Assembly: GCA_002067405.1 (NCBI GenBank)
Contig: MVRP01000010.1
Location: forward strand, 1 to 52,461
Origin: Syntrophorhabdaceae bacterium PtaU1.Bin034
GTDB taxonomy: Bacteria > Desulfobacterota_G > Syntrophorhabdia > Syntrophorhabdales > WCHB1-27
Length of the DNA: 52,461 bases
Direction: 5' to 3'
The notes under the pieces were generated by a model. It did no database searches. It was not told the origin of the DNA and saw nothing but the letters and a program-made list of their open reading frames with translations. The translations under genes and the position numbers were made by a program. Position 1 is the stretch's first letter. Every line of letters begins with the position of its first letter. Below, piece by piece: positions 41,193-49,904 of this stretch.

Positions 41193-43387
41193 AACTTTAC
41201 GTAGGCAATCTTCCTTTTAGGATGAGTACACAGCAGATCAAACAGGAGATCGAGAAGATTTTCAGGCGCTACGGAATGAACGAGGCCGAGATACAAGAGG
41301 ATAGAATGACGGGCCGGCCCAGGGGCTTTGTCTTTGTAGATATGCCGGATGAAGCCAAGGCTCTCGCAGCGATCAAGGAGTGCGACGGTCGGGTCACCAT
41401 AGGCGGAAGGATAATCAGCGTATCCCAAGCACGGGAGAAGGGATCGGAAGTTGCCAAGAAGCAGTTTATCCAGAACATAGCGGAATCAGGTGGATATAAG
41501 AAGTCGAAAGACTCTGACAGGACCACAAACCTGGATCGTAATCAGGTTATTTCCCCTTACGCGTTTGTTGTAAGAGACACCAAGAAGGCTACGCCCGAGC
41601 AAAAGCACGATCAATTACTCACCCATTGCTACGATGTTGCATTCGAGATCATGTGGAAGACGGTGACCCCAACCTCAGCGAATCCCTGCACAGACCCAGA
41701 GGTACTGGCCGAGTGCCCGAAAAATGAGAGGAATGAGTACAAAGGGTTCAATAGACGTTGGCTAATGATCGGCGACCGCCTCGCAATAAGCCCCTTTACG
41801 GTGAAATCCGCAATTGCTAACGGGTTTGCCAACCTTCTCGGTGGCTGCTACAGGGTGAACAACAAAAAGGAAAGAGTAGAGAATCCAAAGCCAGGCCAGT
41901 ACCCCTACCCCGGGGAATATAAGCGGTACAGGGTAGCGCGGGACAAGTCGAAGCCGGGTCGGGTCATTGATATCGTGTGGATGGACGACGGAAATAAGGT
42001 TTTTCACATAATGCCGGTTGAGGAATACTACTGCAACGAGAGCGTGCCTTCGTCGCTTAAACTGGGACAGTCTGCAGACGTCGTCGTTGTGGAGAACAGG
42101 GGCAGCAAACCCCCGATCGTTCGTCTCGCAAAGGCCGGTGACAAGTCTTCGTTCCAGCTAAGATACGGCGGATGGTATGCGTGTGGCATGGACCTCAAGG
42201 ACCCACACCCGCATCATATGCATCGGTTCTACAAAGACAATGCCCTTAAGTCCCATAAAGTCACTATCAAAGCGATTAATTTCGACATCCGATCAGACCT
42301 GAGTGAGAAAGTGTATGTCGGTAATTGGTTTGAAGATCTTAATAAGGTTAATGTCGGCGATATCATCTATTACGACGATTTCCCCAAGGGGGAGATCGAC
42401 AACGTGGGTCGTAACTTTCTCTTCAAGGCCCTTTTTCTCCATGGCGATACTGTTCCCACCGGCGCTTCGGCATGCAACAACTTAGAAAACCTTTGCAGAA
42501 GATGCGCCATGTTTGGGATCGCTGCCGGAGATGGCGAGGAAAGTGCCGGAGTCGTAGGATTCAAGGGAAGGTTTAAGGCATCGGCCTTGGTAACCGATCC
42601 AGTCAGCCTCGACGAGATCAAGGTCAAGCGCAATATTCCGTATTTCAAGGGCGACGGAGAGAACTCTGAAACGGTAACGCTCAGTGAATGGAAAACAGGA
42701 GGGAAGTCACTTCTCCGTCAATTTCTCCTCCCCATAGAGGGTTCGCCAAAACCAAACAAGAGAGATGTCAAAGACGGGGCATATTTCAACCGCGACACCG
42801 GCCTCATGGAAGGCGCCAAGCACTACCTGCACGGCTACAGAGACCTCACCGGCCTGGAGGAACTGGAGAAGTATATAGCACAAATAAACGCGAATAAAAC
42901 GCTAACAAAAGAAAAAGATGCTTTCAAGTATGCCCATCATCTAAGGAACTATGCCCAGGTATGTGAGAGAGACATTGGCTTTCATGGTGTAATCGGGGCT
43001 GAAAACTGCTCGTCTGAAGAGATCGCGGCGCTGGTGGTACTTCTTGATTCCACCGTCGCCCACCATGGCTTTAAGATCGGGTTGGGCAAGGCCTTCGGTT
43101 TGGGCACCATACAATCAGCCATCACAAAGATCTGGGTAAGGAAACCTACAGATTACGGCACATGGATACCCCTTGACGTTGCAGTCTCAATTCGCGGGCC
43201 GGCCCTTAAGCAACTCGATGCACTCATTCCAGGGCTGTCTGAAAAGATCACCAATCTGGTGAAAAACAGCTTTGGGAAGATAAACAGCATGGAAGGGAGC
43301 AGCGCAAGAAGACTTGGTTATCCTGACTCTGAAAGACTGCAGGAGTATTGGACGACCTTCCGAAGCAGAAGTATTCAACGCGGATAA
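41189..43387 (+). CDS. RRM-RAMP fusion protein (N-terminal RNA-recognition motif plus TIGR03986-like RAMP)
   Basis: 732 aa. Residues 1-80 form a complete RRM: RNP2 KLYVGNLPF at the N terminus, helix TQQIKQEIEKIFRRYGM, RNP1 RPRGFVFVDM and the last strand RIISVSQAR. A linker follows, then a large RAMP resembling the TIGR03986 family: ISPYAFVV, NRRWLMIGDRLAISPFTVKS, CRRCAMFGIAAG, KIGLGKAFGLGTIQSAI. The glycine-rich end loop is in KAFGLG. So a crRNA-complex subunit carries an extra RNA-binding module. Overlaps the gene upstream by 4 nt (ATGA). I know of no described RRM fused to a Cas protein. Confidence 0.85.
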   Translation: MKLYVGNLPFRMSTQQIKQEIEKIFRRYGMNEAEIQEDRMTGRPRGFVFVDMPDEAKALAAIKECDGRVTIGGRIISVSQAREKGSEVAKKQFIQNIAESGGYKKSKDSDRTTNLDRNQVISPYAFVVRDTKKATPEQKHDQLLTHCYDVAFEIMWKTVTPTSANPCTDPEVLAECPKNERNEYKGFNRRWLMIGDRLAISPFTVKSAIANGFANLLGGCYRVNNKKERVENPKPGQYPYPGEYKRYRVARDKSKPGRVIDIVWMDDGNKVFHIMPVEEYYCNESVPSSLKLGQSADVVVVENRGSKPPIVRLAKAGDKSSFQLRYGGWYACGMDLKDPHPHHMHRFYKDNALKSHKVTIKAINFDIRSDLSEKVYVGNWFEDLNKVNVGDIIYYDDFPKGEIDNVGRNFLFKALFLHGDTVPTGASACNNLENLCRRCAMFGIAAGDGEESAGVVGFKGRFKASALVTDPVSLDEIKVKRNIPYFKGDGENSETVTLSEWKTGGKSLLRQFLLPIEGSPKPNKRDVKDGAYFNRDTGLMEGAKHYLHGYRDLTGLEELEKYIAQINANKTLTKEKDAFKYAHHLRNYAQVCERDIGFHGVIGAENCSSEEIAALVVLLDSTVAHHGFKIGLGKAFGLGTIQSAITKIWVRKPTDYGTWIPLDVAVSIRGPALKQLDALIPGLSEKITNLVKNSFGKINSMEGSSARRLGYPDSERLQEYWTTFRSRSIQRG

Positions 43388-43399
43388 CATGGGTAAACA

Positions 43400-46126
43400 A
43401 TGACCAAGGTCGTTGTACCTGATCTCATTCTCCTTGAGCTTACTTTTCGTGCTCTGGCACCCATCAACAAACTTTCTCATTTTCATGGAGTGCAGTGGGG
43501 AGCTCTGTTTAAGAGGCTTATAAACCAAAGCTCTGTGCAGGACCGGGATGCGCTTAAGGCCGCCCTTCTCATCCAGCCTGTCGAGATGGGGATAACTGCC
43601 TATGAGGAAGGGAATCTCATCCGGCTAGGCCTTGCCTTTCCCTCTGCTTATGCCGCCGATATAGGCGTGCTGTTGGAGAACTTCAACAACCTTTCCACCG
43701 GTAAAGGTCATTTTCAGCCGGGTAAGACGATAGTCCTGGAAGAGGTTCGTTGCCGGATAACGGGCGAAGCCTGGACTCCCGACGCATCCGCAGTCCTTAC
43801 CGCGGATTTGATACAGCAGGAAGCGAAGGCGCTGGCCGGTCTGAACCGGTTTCACATTGTCACATCGACCCCGCTCCGCTTGACCCGTCCCGAGGGGCAG
43901 AAAAGCGAAGGACACCGCTACTGCGATGAGCAGTTCTTTTTGGAAGACAGGTCTGGAAGGCAGACAAAGGCAATAGCGCATTTCCTGAATGGGATTCGGA
44001 CATCCACGGCATCGGAAGACCTTCGCGCACATTGTCATATCGAAGACGGCGCGCTTATGTGGGTGGATGTTCCCTACGGGATGGAAGAAAAAAAGACACT
44101 GGGCGGTGTCGTGGGTAGCCTCGTGCTCACTGAGCCGATACCTCAGGAAGAAGCTGGGCTCCTCGTCCTCGGTCAGTATACCGGAGTAGGCAAGAATGGT
44201 TCAATGGGCTTCGGTTTTTATTCGATCCCGGAACTTGAGAACAAAGGTGGGGTAAGGCAACTCTTTCGTGGCAAAACGCTCCTGCAAAGGACAGCCTCTC
44301 CAGGCTATCTGAAGCAGTGCCTCGGAAAACTACAGAACTCCTCCCCTGGTCCCGACACTCTGTCCGTCAAGGACCTCAAGGCAGCGGGCGAGTCCTGGCT
44401 CCGGAAGCTAAGTCATGCACTTCTGGACGGAAGCTATCGACCGGGCGCGACCAAGCAGTACCGGATGGTAAAGACAGACGGCAATTTCCGGACCATCGAC
44501 GTGCAGAATGCGGCAGATCGCCTTGTCCAAAAGGCAGCGGCAGACATCCTCTCGCCTGCCATGGATGTTGTCCTGAGCCAATCAGCCTATGCTTATCGTA
44601 GAGGCCTCAATCGAGCCGGGGCCGTTCAGGCCATGCAGAAGGCTCTTTCGGAGGGGTACACGTCCGGCATTAAGGCCGACATTTCCTCCTTCTTCGAATC
44701 GGTCAATACGAAAGCCTTGGCGCTTTTGCTCTCCGGGGTATTTCCTGCCGAACCCTTGACGGACAGGCTGAAGACGTGGCTTGAAGAGCGGGACGGGCAG
44801 GGAGGCAAAGGGCTGTCTCAGGGGAGTCCGCTTTCTCCGGTCCTGAGCAACCTGTATCTCCATCGGTTCGATACGGACGTGCAAAGCGAGGGACTGCGCC
44901 TCATAAGGTATGGAGATGATTTCGTGATCCTCTCGAAGACCGATGAGGACCGGGACCGTGGTCTTGCCGTTGTCCGGAGATCTTTGGACAGGCTCGGCTT
45001 AGCCCTGAAAGAGGAGAAAACACAGCTTGTCTCTCCGGGTGATCCGATCGCCTTTCTGGGCTATGTGGTGAATGCCACGGAGACAAAAATAGAGGGCGAA
45101 GATGAAGAACACAAAAATGAAGATACGTGGCTTCCCGTTTTTCGGGAGGACTGGAAGACCGGCGTTCCCCTCTACCTCTCCACGGCATGTCTTGGTGCCC
45201 GCTCAAGTGGGCCCTCAATAATGGTAAAGGTTGAAGGGGATCGGGAAGAACATATCCCGTGGAGCAGTATAAGCCGGATTGTGGTTGTTGGAAAAACCAC
45301 TTTTACCGGAGGCCTCATTTACCGGGCCGTGAAGGAGGATATACCGGTCGCATTTATCGACATCATGGGGCGTGCCAAAGGAACCTTGATACCGGAAAGC
45401 CATGAGAACTATAACCTTTCCCGGTTTCAGGAAGAGTACAGCAAGAACGAAGCTTGGATACTCGATTTTGCCAAAGAGATCATTGCCGCAAAGATCCATA
45501 ACTCCATGGTCCTTCTCCGGCGCAACTCGACTCCCTGCCCGGACCTTGCCGGTCTGGTAAACGACGTGAAGAGTGCTGACGGCCTTGAGGCTTTGAGGGG
45601 TTACGAGGGGGCAGCAGCCAAAACGTACTTCGCATCCCTCGCATCCCTGGTGGCTCCCTTCGAATTCAAAGGAAGGAAGTACAATCCTCCGGATGGACCC
45701 GTAAACGTTATGCTCTCCCTGGGTTACACTCTTCTTTACAACAGGATCGCCTCGGCGTTGCGGGCAAAAGGATTCGATGCAAGACGGGGGTTCTTTCATA
45801 AAGGCCGGGGAAGTCATGCCGCCCTCGCTTCGGACCTCATTGAGGAATTGCGCCATGTGGTGGAGCGCATAGTTCTTGCGGCGATTCATCTCAGAGAGAT
45901 CGACCCGAAGGACTTCAGCCATGTGAAAAAGCAGGGGTTTACCTACAGCCGGTTAAATGGGGAGGGGTTTAGAAAGTATATCAGGAGGTTCGAGAAAACG
46001 ATGGCGGCAAAATTCTCCTTGTCTGCAGGAAAAATCAGCTACAATGGATATCTGGACGTGATGGCGGACAGTTTGGCCCGTGCCTTGCGGCTTGACATTC
46101 AATACCTTCCTTTGAGGATCGACTGA
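43400..46126 (+). CDS. Cas6-reverse transcriptase-Cas1 fusion
   Basis: 908 aa in three parts. Cas6 (about 1-285): starts VVVPDLILLELTFRALAPIN and ends in the Gly loop VGKNGSMGFGFYSIPE; it would process the repeat RNA. Reverse transcriptase (about 300-570): NAADRLVQKAAADIL, YAYRRGLNRAGA, GIKADISSFFESVN with a catalytic Asp, GLSQGSPLSPVLSNLYLH, and YGDD at 504-507 (group II intron-like RTs usually have YADD). Cas1 (about 590-908): catalytic E736 (GYEGAAAKTYF), H800 (GFFHKGRG) and D812 (LASDLIEEL). Such fusions can acquire spacers from RNA (shown for Marinomonas mediterranea). cas2 follows by 1 nt. Confidence 0.95.
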   Translation: MTKVVVPDLILLELTFRALAPINKLSHFHGVQWGALFKRLINQSSVQDRDALKAALLIQPVEMGITAYEEGNLIRLGLAFPSAYAADIGVLLENFNNLSTGKGHFQPGKTIVLEEVRCRITGEAWTPDASAVLTADLIQQEAKALAGLNRFHIVTSTPLRLTRPEGQKSEGHRYCDEQFFLEDRSGRQTKAIAHFLNGIRTSTASEDLRAHCHIEDGALMWVDVPYGMEEKKTLGGVVGSLVLTEPIPQEEAGLLVLGQYTGVGKNGSMGFGFYSIPELENKGGVRQLFRGKTLLQRTASPGYLKQCLGKLQNSSPGPDTLSVKDLKAAGESWLRKLSHALLDGSYRPGATKQYRMVKTDGNFRTIDVQNAADRLVQKAAADILSPAMDVVLSQSAYAYRRGLNRAGAVQAMQKALSEGYTSGIKADISSFFESVNTKALALLLSGVFPAEPLTDRLKTWLEERDGQGGKGLSQGSPLSPVLSNLYLHRFDTDVQSEGLRLIRYGDDFVILSKTDEDRDRGLAVVRRSLDRLGLALKEEKTQLVSPGDPIAFLGYVVNATETKIEGEDEEHKNEDTWLPVFREDWKTGVPLYLSTACLGARSSGPSIMVKVEGDREEHIPWSSISRIVVVGKTTFTGGLIYRAVKEDIPVAFIDIMGRAKGTLIPESHENYNLSRFQEEYSKNEAWILDFAKEIIAAKIHNSMVLLRRNSTPCPDLAGLVNDVKSADGLEALRGYEGAAAKTYFASLASLVAPFEFKGRKYNPPDGPVNVMLSLGYTLLYNRIASALRAKGFDARRGFFHKGRGSHAALASDLIEELRHVVERIVLAAIHLREIDPKDFSHVKKQGFTYSRLNGEGFRKYIRRFEKTMAAKFSLSAGKISYNGYLDVMADSLARALRLDIQYLPLRID

Positions 46127-46127
46127 A

Positions 46128-46388
46128 ATGACCTGCGTGGTAGCATATGATATAGAGAGCGATGCAGTGAGGACCAGGCTGGCGAAATTCCTTGAGGGGC
46201 AGGGCGTTCGGCTTCAGAAGTCGGTATTTGCCGTCGATGTGGAACGCCATACCTTCAAAAGGTTTCTTGGGCAAATCGAAGGCATCACCAGGAAGACCGG
46301 CAAGGTGGCCGTCTTTCGGCTCTGCGTGGGATGCCAAAACAATGCCTTGGGTGTGGGAGAAGGCGGGGAACGTTTTCATGTGTTCTGA
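46128..46388 (+). CDS. cas2: CRISPR-associated endonuclease Cas2
   Basis: 86 aa, usual Cas2 length. The N-terminal strand with the metal-binding Asp is VVAYDIESDAVRTRLAKFL. QKSVFAVDVERHTFKRFLGQ and VAVFRLCVGC complete the ferredoxin-like fold. Forms the acquisition complex with the Cas1 part of the fusion. Last gene before the array; a hairpin begins 3 nt after the stop. Confidence 0.95.
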   Translation: MTCVVAYDIESDAVRTRLAKFLEGQGVRLQKSVFAVDVERHTFKRFLGQIEGITRKTGKVAVFRLCVGCQNNALGVGEGGERFHVF

Positions 46389-46390
46389 AT

Positions 46391-46433
46391 CCCGTCAGGC
46401 CGACGGAAGCCGGCATCCGGAAAACCTGACGGG
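46391..46433 (+). terminator. hairpin after cas2
   Basis: 9-bp perfect inverted repeat CCCGTCAGG/CCTGACGGG (46391-46399 and 46425-46433) with a GC-rich inner loop that itself can pair (CCG..CGG). No T tract follows, so it may be a Rho-independent-like pause or an RNA-stabilising hairpin closing the cas operon. Confidence 0.5.
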
Positions 46434-46936
46434 GATTGGTCGCAGTATTTGAAGTTCCGGGCTCGTGCATCCTTGTACCATAGTGAGAACTGGGTATAGG
46501 TGTAGCGAAGGGCCGGTGTGCTCTTTGACAATTCCATAGGTTCTCGAAGGTAAAAAACAAGGGAAATTCCGCCATAGCGGACCGGATCGGTGGAATGGCC
46601 GATCCGAAGAAAAAACTGCACGAGAAAGCCGGGGGTAGGCGCCCAAGCCAGTATTGCCTCACGGCGTGCCGGCGAGGGCGGGAATGGCTTCCGGGTTCGG
46701 TGTGTATCCGGACCCGGAAGGGTTGCGGATAGACCAAACAAAGCCCAGTCAAGACCCTAAAGAATATGAATCAGGCAAAAATACCGGGCTGGTTCTCGGA
46801 CGCTGTGAAATCAATGAGTTATGGCTGTTCTGGGTGCTTTTTCTGTGTATGTAGAGTCTTATTGGGGGCAAATCCGGGGTGGTTCTCGGAAACGGCCTCG
46901 AAAACCCTTGATTTACAATGCCCTCATAGATATGCT
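46434..46936 (+). promoter_or_regulatory. CRISPR leader with relic repeat, direct repeats and array promoter
   Basis: 503-nt AT-moderate leader without genes. It holds a decayed repeat split by an insert: GAATGGCTTCCGGGTTCGG (46682-46700) and ACCCGGAAGGGTTGCGGA (46712-46729) match both halves of the CRISPR repeat. A direct repeat of about 27 nt with shared core GGTTCTCGGA ends at 46800 and 46890 (90 nt apart). A sigma-70-like promoter TTGATT (46908-46913), 17 nt, TATGCT (46931-46936) touches the first repeat, so transcription of the array would start within that repeat. Confidence 0.65.
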
Positions 46937-47722
46937 GTTCAGAATGACTTCCGATTCGGAAGGGTTACGACAATCAAGGAGTGCGGGGAGTTACAGCGCG
47001 CACTGTTCAGAATGACTTCCGATTCGGAAGGGTTACGACAAGTTCTACCTCCAGCCACCTGTTCCTTTCCCAGGTTCAGAATGACTTCCGATTCGGAAGG
47101 GTTACGACTGGAGCCTACACCGCTACCGTCAATCTGATCTTTCTGAGTTCAGAATGACTTCCGATTCGGAAGGGTTACGACCGTTTGAGGGTGATTTCGA
47201 TCACCTTGTTCCAGTTCAGAATGACTTCCGATTCGGAAGGGTTACGACTTTAGCGGCGATAGCCAAGTGCCGGAATAAGTTTGTTCAGAATGACTTCCGA
47301 TTCGGAAGGGTTACGACAATATTCACTCTGTGACCTGTTCTCTTGCATGGTTCAGAATGACTTCCGATTCGGAAGGGTTACGACCTGACGGCAAAGGCAC
47401 CAAGACCGAACTCGCCGAGTTCAGAATGACTTCCGATTCGGAAGGGTTACGACTGACATCTGTGATTGTTGGTTCTGGACTTCCATTTTGTTCAGAATGA
47501 CTTCCGATTCGGAAGGGTTACGACCCACAGTACCAAGCCAATCAAGCAGAGGTTCGGGTTCAGAATGACTTCCGATTCGGAAGGGTTACGACGGTCATGC
47601 TATATGTACCAGTTATGCCGTTATTGTTCAGAATGACTTCCGATTCGGAAGGGTTACGACCGTTCATGGCCACCTCCATTGAATGGGTTGCAGAAAGAAC
47701 TTCCATTCGGAAGAGTTACAAC
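46937..47722 (+). CRISPR. CRISPR array, 11 perfect 35-bp repeats, 11 spacers, degenerate end repeat
   Basis: Repeats start at 46937, 47005, 47074, 47147, 47214, 47283, 47350, 47419, 47490, 47558 and 47626. The repeat starts GTTCAGAATGA, has the palindrome CTTCCGATTCGGAAG at its centre and ends GGTTACGAC. The last copy (47687-47722) is degenerate (GCAGAAAGAACTTCC, GAGTTACAAC). Spacers are 32-38 nt, the last 26 nt. The degenerate end lies far from cas1-cas2, so the leader end is the left one and the array reads on the plus strand. Variable spacer length fits type III. The palindromic stem is a suitable Cas6 substrate. Confidence 0.98.
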
Positions 47723-47768
47723 GCACCGTAAGGCACCTGATAGACCCTGACCGCAGGAGGTAGACGAA

Positions 47769-49838
47769 ATGGTTTATATTTCAATTGTTGGAACTCAGAT
47801 CATGGCAGTACTCAATCCTCTTCTCGCAATTCTGGGCGAAAAGGACGATTCAGAAAACAGGCGGATTATCTTACTGGTCACTATGGAAAAAACACGCGGG
47901 GGCGCCGATGATATCGGTTGGCGTCGAATTGAAGACATGATAGCACTTCTTGCTAAATCCTATGGGGTCCAAGAACACGAAGTCACTATCGAAGTGATTT
48001 CAGATTCTATGTCAACAGATGCAAGAGCGAGGCAACCGGCGCACGAGGCCTTAAAGAAGGCTCTCTCAAACCTGAAAGACCGAAAGATGTTTTTCAATGT
48101 GGCCGGTGGCATGAATTTTCAGATTGCCGCCTGTTTAGCCGTCATCGCAGAAATGGAAATGCTTGAAGGCATAAGATTTTTGTACCCGGAAAGCACCGCG
48201 GTTCACGAAATCGTATTTGCGGGGACGAAAGCCAGACGAAGAATCCTTCCTTTACCTTCCCCCGTCCCTGTTCTCGTTCTTCAAGGTAGCCCCTGGCAAC
48301 TTGGCACAGGTGATGATTCCCCGTTTCTCCGGTCGGTGTGTACAAATTCAAACGTCGAGCCTCCTGAGCACGTTATGCGACATGTGACAATGGGTGGCAT
48401 CGACTTTGATTGGGTTTGGAATAGTGGAAACGAGCTCAGCTTTCTTAAGGTATTCGATCGGGCGGCAAGGCGAGATAAGAGCAATGAGGACCGATTAATC
48501 GATGAGCGAAAGTTAATTGACTGGTCATGCCGTAGAATAGGTTCAGGAGAGCTATTCCATAGACGTGTACTGGTCCTAACGGATATTATCGAAGCTGCAG
48601 AACGATTTGCTCAGGAATCACAAGGTAAAATAGAGGTTGCTTTTGTTAGTAGCAAAGACGCTAGAGGGTTTAAAAATAGCTTTGCCCGTCGCTCGGTTTC
48701 TGTTTCGGGATCAATCAACCTCAACTGCATTTATAATAAAACTGAGCCCGAGACACGGTTTTCGAAAGGGCTATTGGTGGCGCTGGGGAGAGACATTCTA
48801 CCAACGCTTATCGCGTTGTGGAGTCACTCTCCCGATACCGTGCGGTTTCTCTATACGCCAGGAATAGACATCATTGATCGATACGTCAAGGCCATAACTC
48901 AGCACGAAAAATTGCTGCCCACAAAGGCTGTCGAATTCTGGCCCGTTTCGATCTCCGGCATTGAAGCTGTTGATATGAAACAGATGACATGTGAAGAAAT
49001 AGAGTTAGATATTACACCGGGGCCGAAAAGCATGACACTCTTTCCCATACTGTGGCTCTCCGGGCGGAAAGGAAGCACATGGTCAATCGATACCAAGTCC
49101 CAACAGATCAGATCCATTATGCCCCAAGGCTACCACAAAAGGCTGTCCGGCCCGGATCCGCTGACAATATTGCGGCTTAGCGGTCAAACGATCAAGAGAG
49201 AGGGTGCAACCAAGGCAGAAATACTCCAAAAAAAGCACCTCTATTCTCAGATCCTGTTTTTTATTAAGTCTGCCTTTCAAGAAGAGATTTCCCTTTCAGA
49301 ATTTCCGCACGGCGATCAAGGCATTCATCTGAATGCGGCCACTTACACTCTTCACGGTCATAATCAAGGTCAGATATGCTTTAAAGAGGGGCCGACGATA
49401 ACATGGAACCTGAACCAGAGTAAATGGTTCGAAGAGTTGATAGGATACGCTTTTATTGCAGCAGGCGCTGATGATGTGAGGGTCCGTATACAAACTGCTT
49501 GGACAGAAGGCCGCCAAGCCGCACTGGAGCAAAAACATCAGGGAGTTCACAGGACCGATATTGATGTGGTAGCGCGTTTCGCAGGAAATTATTTCGTTGT
49601 AGAATGCAAATCGGGCAAGAGGGCACGCGTCCGTAGAGTGACGGGAGGAGTGAGCGCTGTGGCAAATCTTTTCGGGCGCTTTGCTGTCCCTCTTGTTGCC
49701 CACCTCGATCATCACGGGGAACCGGTCGAAATTGGCGGAGTGTATATGTTCGGCTATCGGACTTTTGTGGACTCAGTGGCTCTCAACGACCTTATCGGCA
49801 GGTCTGTCGCTGATCGAAGGACTACCGGAACTCATTGA
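47769..49838 (+). CDS. CARF-domain protein with C-terminal PD-(D/E)XK nuclease (Can1/Can2/Card1-like)
   Basis: 689 aa. N-terminal Rossmann-like CARF: YISIVGTQIMAVLNPLLAIL, LLVTMEKTRGGADD, MFFNVAGGMNFQIAACLAVI. A second such unit may lie around 250-420 (RRVLVLTDIIEAAERF, TVRFLYTPGIDIID). The C terminus holds a PD-(D/E)XK site: helix WFEELIGYAFIAAGADDV, then D597/D599 in TDIDVVARF and E612-C-K614 in FVVECKSGK. So a cOA-activated nuclease is likely, acting on DNA or RNA after Cas10 makes the messenger. Starts with AGGAGGT 7 nt upstream, 46 nt past the array. First gene of the three-gene output module. Confidence 0.85.
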   Translation: MVYISIVGTQIMAVLNPLLAILGEKDDSENRRIILLVTMEKTRGGADDIGWRRIEDMIALLAKSYGVQEHEVTIEVISDSMSTDARARQPAHEALKKALSNLKDRKMFFNVAGGMNFQIAACLAVIAEMEMLEGIRFLYPESTAVHEIVFAGTKARRRILPLPSPVPVLVLQGSPWQLGTGDDSPFLRSVCTNSNVEPPEHVMRHVTMGGIDFDWVWNSGNELSFLKVFDRAARRDKSNEDRLIDERKLIDWSCRRIGSGELFHRRVLVLTDIIEAAERFAQESQGKIEVAFVSSKDARGFKNSFARRSVSVSGSINLNCIYNKTEPETRFSKGLLVALGRDILPTLIALWSHSPDTVRFLYTPGIDIIDRYVKAITQHEKLLPTKAVEFWPVSISGIEAVDMKQMTCEEIELDITPGPKSMTLFPILWLSGRKGSTWSIDTKSQQIRSIMPQGYHKRLSGPDPLTILRLSGQTIKREGATKAEILQKKHLYSQILFFIKSAFQEEISLSEFPHGDQGIHLNAATYTLHGHNQGQICFKEGPTITWNLNQSKWFEELIGYAFIAAGADDVRVRIQTAWTEGRQAALEQKHQGVHRTDIDVVARFAGNYFVVECKSGKRARVRRVTGGVSAVANLFGRFAVPLVAHLDHHGEPVEIGGVYMFGYRTFVDSVALNDLIGRSVADRRTTGTH

Positions 49839-49904
49839 TGAAAGACACAACTTATCGAATTGACAAACTACTTATCCAATCTTTCGGATAACACGGGAGA
49901 GAAC

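Noticed and set aside
46525..46560. TTGACA in the CRISPR leader (near 46526) as array promoter
   Set aside because: A perfect -35 box, but no acceptable -10 at 16-18 nt; the boxes at 46908-46936 fit better.
46766..47137. Open frame running from the leader into the CRISPR repeats
   Set aside because: Contains the repeat translated several times; it is an artefact of the array.
49796..49811. Possible sigma-54 site CGGCAGGTCTGTCGCT before the DHH gene
   Set aside because: GG and GC are correctly spaced, but three consensus positions differ and it lies within the coding end of the CARF gene; likely chance.
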